From Planctomycetaceae bacterium (lineage in GTDB: Bacteria; Planctomycetota; Planctomycetia; Pirellulales; Thermoguttaceae), in NCBI GenBank assembly GCA_009783865.1, contig WRCR01000142.1, positions 1 through 8,688 of the forward strand: a stretch of 8,688 nt of DNA. Reading direction: 5' to 3'. The notes beneath the pieces are model-generated. The model saw only the letters and a program-made list of their open reading frames with translations, was not told the DNA's origin and did no database searches. Below are positions 6,366-8,688 of the stretch, piece by piece. A program made the translations under genes and the position numbers. Every line of letters starts with the position of its first letter. Within the stretch, counting starts at the first letter, position 1.

Positions 6366-6403
6366 AAATCCTGTCTAAAATAATCCCGTAAATCCTGTCC
6401 AAA
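6366..6403. repeat. imperfect direct repeats of AAATCCTGTCYAAA
   Basis: AAATCCTGTCTAAA (6366-6379) and AAATCCTGTCCAAA (6390-6403) match at 13 of 14 positions. Between them AATCCCGT (6382-6389) is a third, shorter copy. The group ends immediately before the flgM terminator hairpin. It looks like part of a dispersed intergenic repeat rather than coding sequence. Confidence 0.5.
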
Positions 6404-6441
6404 CGAAAAACGGGACTCCAGTCGAAACCGAAGTCCCGTTT
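6404..6441 (-). terminator. intrinsic terminator of flgM
   Basis: Read on the reverse strand, AAACGGGACT (6432-6441) pairs perfectly over 10 bp with AGTCCCGTTT (6408-6417) across a 14-nt loop, and the stem is followed by a T-run (TTTTTCG, 6404-6410). The hairpin starts 74 nt after the flgM stop. A weaker GAAAAAT/ATTTTTC inverted repeat (6461-6486) lies between the stop and this hairpin. It should separate flgM from the downstream GGCT gene on the same strand. Confidence 0.8.
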
Positions 6442-6514
6442 CGGGAACAAACGCAGAGGAGAAAAATAACTGCGCTGCCATTTTTCACGGAGGTTTTCGT
6501 GCATCCGCCGCCGG

Positions 6515-6823
6515 CTAACTGGGATTAAGCCGGGACAGCAATCGGTCAAGGGCAATGTCCATCTTTTCCGGCGTATCATAAGTGCCGGCTGCTATCTCCT
6601 TTTTGACGCGGTTGACTAATTCAAACCGCACCGTTGATGACTCTGACTCTTCACTTCGAATTGAGTCAGCAAGTTTCACAGCCGTGTCCGAAAAAGTTGT
6701 TTCGTCCTTTTGCGCAACGGTCTGCGGACTCGGCTGCGCTTCCGTCGATTTAACAGGAACCGCATTGCGGATTTCCTGAACATTCTGCATCGGCGGCGTG
6801 TATTGTGTACTCTGAATTTCCAT
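6515..6823 (-). CDS. flgM: flagellar anti-sigma-28 factor FlgM
   Basis: This 102-residue protein has a polar, probably disordered N-terminal half (rich in Gln, Ser, Thr, Pro) and a C-terminal half with the FlgM signature. The signature comprises FSDTAVKLADSI (44-55), VRFELVNRVKKEIAAGTYDT (65-84) and PEKMDIALDRLL (85-96). FlgM binds the flagellar sigma factor FliA/SigD and holds it inactive until the hook-basal body is complete, when FlgM is exported through the flagellar apparatus. Length (90-105) and architecture are normal for the family. AAGGAG lies 8 nt before the ATG. The gene is monocistronic: a TATAAT promoter lies about 155 nt upstream and an intrinsic terminator downstream. The divergent neighbour is a YjfB-like motility gene. 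No fliA, flgN or flgK is present, so flgM is separated from its usual companions. Confidence 0.88.
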   Translation of the reverse strand: MEIQSTQYTPPMQNVQEIRNAVPVKSTEAQPSPQTVAQKDETTFSDTAVKLADSIRSEESESSTVRFELVNRVKKEIAAGTYDTPEKMDIALDRLLSRLNPS

Positions 6824-6844
6824 TGTTCTTCTCCTTCGTTTATT

Positions 6845-6900
6845 CCGCTGACAGCGGGTTTCAACCTTCCTTGTTTCGTTTGCCGGTCATTGTTAACCGG
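6845..6900 (-). promoter_or_regulatory. two small hairpins in the flgM leader
   Basis: Read on the reverse strand, CCGGTTA/TGACCGG (6883-6900, ACAA loop, one G-U pair) and CCGCT/AGCGG (6845-6857, 3-nt loop) form two compact hairpins upstream of the flgM ribosome site. Neither is followed by a T-run, so they are not terminators. They could affect leader stability or translation. Confidence 0.35.
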
Positions 6901-6974
6901 TGATTGTATTACGCAGTAATTATTATTTTGTTTGTCTAATTCTTAAATTTTTTTACTGCTCCTGCCGTCGAGTT

Positions 6975-7004
6975 ATTATACCCCGTAATACGAATTTAAC
7001 TCAA
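6975..7004 (-). promoter_or_regulatory. flgM: candidate promoter for flgM
   Basis: On the reverse strand TTGAGT (6999-7004), an 18-bp spacer and a perfect TATAAT (6975-6980) form a sigma-70-type promoter. Initiation near 6968 would give a leader of about 145 nt. I found no convincing sigma-28 box (TAAA-N15-GCCGATAA) for flgM. Confidence 0.5.
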
Positions 7005-7020
7005 TTTTTTCTCTGGTGAT

Positions 7021-7039
7021 TTCGACAGAATTCTGCGAA
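7021..7039. promoter_or_regulatory. operator-like palindrome upstream of the flgM promoter
   Basis: TTCGA-CAGAATTCTG-CGAA contains a perfect 10-bp palindrome (7026-7035) flanked by TTCG and CGAA, with one extra A on the left. Its centre lies about 62 bp upstream of the predicted flgM start (near 6968), a common position for an activator that contacts RNA polymerase from upstream. Confidence 0.35.
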
Positions 7040-7144
7040 TCTCTACGTCGTTTCGCCGTACTTCCGTTCTTTTCCGAAAGAATCCCGCCGATTATCTATA
7101 TTTTCAAGAGTGCATAATAACAAATTCTGATAATCGTTGCAATA

Positions 7145-7206
7145 GGAAAAATCGATATTTTCGGCACCGAAACGGTCAGGTATCCCGAAAAATACCGATT
7201 TCTTCC
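7145..7206. repeat. long imperfect inverted repeat with nested hairpin
   Basis: The 20-nt arm at 7145-7164 and the 22-nt arm at 7185-7206 are complementary apart from one mismatch and two single-base bulges. Inside the loop ACCG-AAA-CGGT (7166-7176) makes a second small hairpin. In RNA this is a stable rod-like structure. It has no following T-run and no coding frame. Confidence 0.6.
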
Positions 7207-7234
7207 TTGAAGGGCAGTAAAAACGAAGTATTAT
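7207..7234 (+). promoter_or_regulatory. candidate promoter for the yjfB-like gene
   Basis: TTGAAG (7207-7212), a 16-bp spacer and TATTAT (7229-7234) give a plausible sigma-70 promoter with a leader of about 70 nt. An alternative, TAAA (7218-7221), 15 bp, then GGATAGAA, resembles only the GATA core of a flagellar sigma-28 site. Confidence 0.3.
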
Positions 7235-7273
7235 TAGGATAGAATAATCAACTTATTCTGCGTGTTTTTACTG
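7215..7273. repeat. second inverted repeat with inner hairpin
   Basis: CAGTAAAAAC (7215-7224) and GTTTTTACTG (7264-7273) are perfect 10-bp complements. Between them AGAATAA (7241-7247) and TTATTCT (7253-7259) form a 7-bp hairpin with the loop TCAAC. The element begins 9 bp after the first long inverted repeat and overlaps the candidate yjfB promoter. Confidence 0.5.
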
Positions 7274-7284
7274 TTTTAGTTAAA

Positions 7285-7310
7285 TTATCGTTTTGTAAAG
7301 GAGACGATAA
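7285..7310 (+). promoter_or_regulatory. hairpin carrying the ribosome binding site of the yjfB-like gene
   Basis: TTATCGT (7285-7291) pairs perfectly with ACGATAA (7304-7310). The 12-nt loop (7292-7303) contains the Shine-Dalgarno sequence AAAGGAG, and the stem ends directly at the ATG (7311). The ribosome site is therefore presented in a loop next to a stem that must open for initiation. Confidence 0.5.
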
Positions 7311-7514
7311 ATGGAAACCTTGATTGATAATGCTGTGGCGATGCAGCAAGAACAAATCGCAACGAAGATTCAATTTGCTATGTTGAAAAAAACAATAGAC
7401 GTTCAAAAGGAGATAGGCGAAGCAATAGTCGGACTTATCGAAAATGCTGCTGCGGTGGTGCAAACCCCCGGCAAGACAATCGGACTTGGCAACAATTTCG
7501 ATGCTTACGCATAG
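7311..7514 (+). CDS. YjfB-family putative motility protein
   Basis: This 67-residue protein resembles the YjfB family of putative motility proteins (PF14070), small proteins of about 60 residues. The Bacillus subtilis founder belongs to the SigD flagellar regulon. The family pattern is visible: an N-terminal helix with AMQQEQIATKIQFAMLKKTID (residues 9-29), a second helix (KEIGEAIVGLIENAA, 33-47), and a C-terminal GKTIGLGNNFDAYA (54-67) matching the usual 'lGnniDv' ending. There is no signal peptide or membrane segment. The molecular role is unknown. A strong AAAGGAG lies 7 nt before the ATG inside a hairpin loop. The gene is divergent from flgM, which supports a motility role, and converges on the gene ending at 7549. 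The family call rests on short motifs, so confidence is moderate. Confidence 0.78.
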   Translation: METLIDNAVAMQQEQIATKIQFAMLKKTIDVQKEIGEAIVGLIENAAAVVQTPGKTIGLGNNFDAYA

Positions 7515-7548
7515 TATGCTGTTCGTACAAGATGGGGGACATTTTCCA

Positions 7549-8688
7549 TCATTTCAACTGCACGATAATGTCGTCCCATACGTCCGGGTCGCCCAGTGAG
7601 TATGAGGTCTTGCGTCTTCCGCCGTCATCGATTCCGTTTCTACCGACGCTGTACAAAATGCACGGACCGTCGTCTTCGTTTCGGTACATTAACGGCGATG
7701 CGGTTTCCCGATAAGGATCGTTGGGAACTTCGGACAAATATCCCTTTTCGACCAGAGCGGCAAGCGTTGCCGGATAATTTCCCTGCTCGGTTTTATACAG
7801 CCGGAGGGTAATCTCGGTTTTCGTCATCTCAAACGCCGTTGTTCCGTCCCGGTACTCGTAAGCGAAGTATTCCGGTCCCTTGGCATATCCGTTGAAAAAC
7901 GCCTTGGCTAGATAGACAGAACGCGCCTCAATGGACATTCTTTTCAACCGATTTCTGTTCCAGTATTTATCGACCAGTCCTTCCGATTTATCCATCATCC
8001 CTTTCAACGTCCCGTCTCTGACGACAGCCAGTATTTCATCGAATGAATGTTCGGGAACTTTCGTGTCGTCATATACTTTACGCAGCGGAGGATTCGACTG
8101 GAAAATCGTCTGCTTGGTCGGTTTTCCCAACCGGTCGTCGTATTCGGCATTCATTATTTCCGCAACGATATTCCAATCGAAGAGAATTTCGCGGTAAATC
8201 CGAATCACTTTATTGATTTCCGCATTAAACCGGCGAATCGCTTTCTTGTCGTCTTCCGAAAACCAGGGTTTATCCGGTACATTTATTGTCAGCAACTTGA
8301 ACGCAACGGGACCTATTTGGGGAAACTCGGAGATGTTCTTCAGCCAACCGAGCCGTGTGTACTCCAAACGGTCTTCAAACGTCGTCCGCTGCGGGAGCGA
8401 ATCCAAATCGGCAAGACATTGCCGGAGTTGAGCCGCGTTGAATTCCGCGGCGTTCAGGATATTCGTTGCATGGAAAGCCGCCCTTCCTTCAAAAGTGTTG
8501 GCGAGACCCGGGGAATCCGGTGAGGATTGCCGTTTCAAATGTCTGGCAATGCGGAACAGGGAAAGCACATCGTCCCAACCTCTCTCGTCGTGCTTGGTTC
8601 GCCGGAACCGGCAGCGGTACATAAACATATAGAGTATTTCTCGTTGTGCAAAAGTAGCGGTCATGAAGTCGGGCCAATCTCCGATATG
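7549..8688 (-). CDS. planctomycete hypothetical protein with GspG-like C-terminal segment (5' end outside window)
   Basis: The reverse-strand frame ends with TGA at 7549-7551 and is open to the right edge. An internal ATG at 8662-8664 gives 371 residues, but the frame continues upstream with eight more sense codons, so the true start probably lies outside. Numbering from that ATG, the body (about 30-270) is helical and charged and resembles large planctomycete paralogue groups (DDVLSLFRIARHLKR at 31-45, then repeated L-x-x-L patterns). The tail (about 280-350) resembles a type II secretion major-pseudopilin C-terminus: LRLYKTEQGNYPATLAAL, YLSEVPNDPY, then CILYSVGRNGIDDGG, where the DDGG loop parallels the GspG calcium site. 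No pilin N-terminal helix is seen in the available part, and no function is known. Confidence 0.75.
   Translation of the reverse strand, partial: HIGDWPDFMTATFAQREILYMFMYRCRFRRTKHDERGWDDVLSLFRIARHLKRQSSPDSPGLANTFEGRAAFHATNILNAAEFNAAQLRQCLADLDSLPQRTTFEDRLEYTRLGWLKNISEFPQIGPVAFKLLTINVPDKPWFSEDDKKAIRRFNAEINKVIRIYREILFDWNIVAEIMNAEYDDRLGKPTKQTIFQSNPPLRKVYDDTKVPEHSFDEILAVVRDGTLKGMMDKSEGLVDKYWNRNRLKRMSIEARSVYLAKAFFNGYAKGPEYFAYEYRDGTTAFEMTKTEITLRLYKTEQGNYPATLAALVEKGYLSEVPNDPYRETASPLMYRNEDDGPCILYSVGRNGIDDGGRRKTSYSLGDPDVWDDIIVQLK

Larger units (their letters stand above)
6824..7310. other. non-coding divergent region between flgM and the yjfB-like gene
   Basis: This 487-bp stretch holds no credible gene on either strand. 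It contains the flgM leader and promoter, a 19-bp palindrome (7021-7039), a TTCTTT/AAAGAA hairpin (7070-7085), a CGATTATC/GATAATCG inverted repeat (7089-7096 and 7129-7136), two long inverted repeats (7145-7206 and 7215-7273), and a hairpin around the yjfB ribosome site. The right part could also hold a small RNA. The region is AT-rich, as expected for promoters. Confidence 0.6.

Noticed and set aside
6676..6864. 62-codon reverse frame starting at a TTG just after AAGGAAGG and overlapping flgM
   Set aside because: The ribosome-like sequence is suggestive of a leader peptide, but most of the frame lies inside flgM in another frame and the product is merely Arg-rich. FlgM has its own better ribosome site and start.
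7087..7094. GCCGATTA as a sigma-28 -10 element for the yjfB-like gene
   Set aside because: There is no TAAA at the required 15-bp upstream distance (the sequence there is TCTT), and the position is over 200 bp from the start codon.
8047..8523. 158-codon plus-strand frame opposite the GspG-tail gene
   Set aside because: It is antisense to a longer frame with clear family character and has no upstream ribosome site; it is best read as a shadow frame.

Overview
The window looks like an ordinary chromosomal segment of a flagellated planctomycete. The lineage call rests on three families that are expanded in or largely restricted to that phylum: a DUF1559 prepilin-like protein at the left edge, a DUF1598 secreted protein in the middle, and at the right edge a cytoplasmic-looking protein with a GspG-like C-terminal segment. 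Base composition looks balanced to slightly AT-rich by eye (not computed), lower than many marine planctomycetes. No rRNA, tRNA, CRISPR array, transposase or phage gene is visible.

Layout. 1-906 (minus): 5' part of a DUF1559 pseudopilin-like gene, cut by the left edge. 907-1165: divergent promoter region. 1166-2325 (plus): a two-gene unit encoding a xylose-isomerase-like TIM-barrel sugar isomerase/epimerase and a small PHA_gran_rgn-family protein. 2449-2808 (plus): a stand-alone CheY receiver with a good sigma-70 promoter and a parS-like palindrome in its leader. 2984-4426 (plus): a secreted DUF1598 protein with a poly-Asn linker. 4460-5296 (minus): a GNAT acetyltransferase resembling the WecD/RffC type. 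5389-6255 (minus): a tandem fusion of two gamma-glutamylcyclotransferase-like domains. 6515-6823 (minus): anti-sigma factor FlgM with a convincing intrinsic terminator. 6824-7310: a long intergenic region full of inverted repeats. 7311-7514 (plus): a small YjfB-family putative motility protein. 7549-8688 (minus): the GspG-tail protein, whose reading frame is still open at the right edge.

How the genes relate. The clearest functional theme is motility. flgM and the yjfB-like gene are divergently transcribed from a shared, heavily structured control region, and a CheY-like receiver lies about 4 kb away. No other flagellar or chemotaxis genes are present, so these are outlying members of a motility regulon. 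The remaining genes are metabolic or envelope functions with no obvious shared pathway.

Most worth a second look: the near-consensus parS site upstream of cheY; the hairpin that places the yjfB Shine-Dalgarno sequence in its loop; two long inverted repeats in the flgM/yjfB intergenic region; the duplicated GGCT fusion; and several operator-like palindromes placed at promoter-relevant distances. I found no gene cluster that I can defend as an undescribed multi-gene system.
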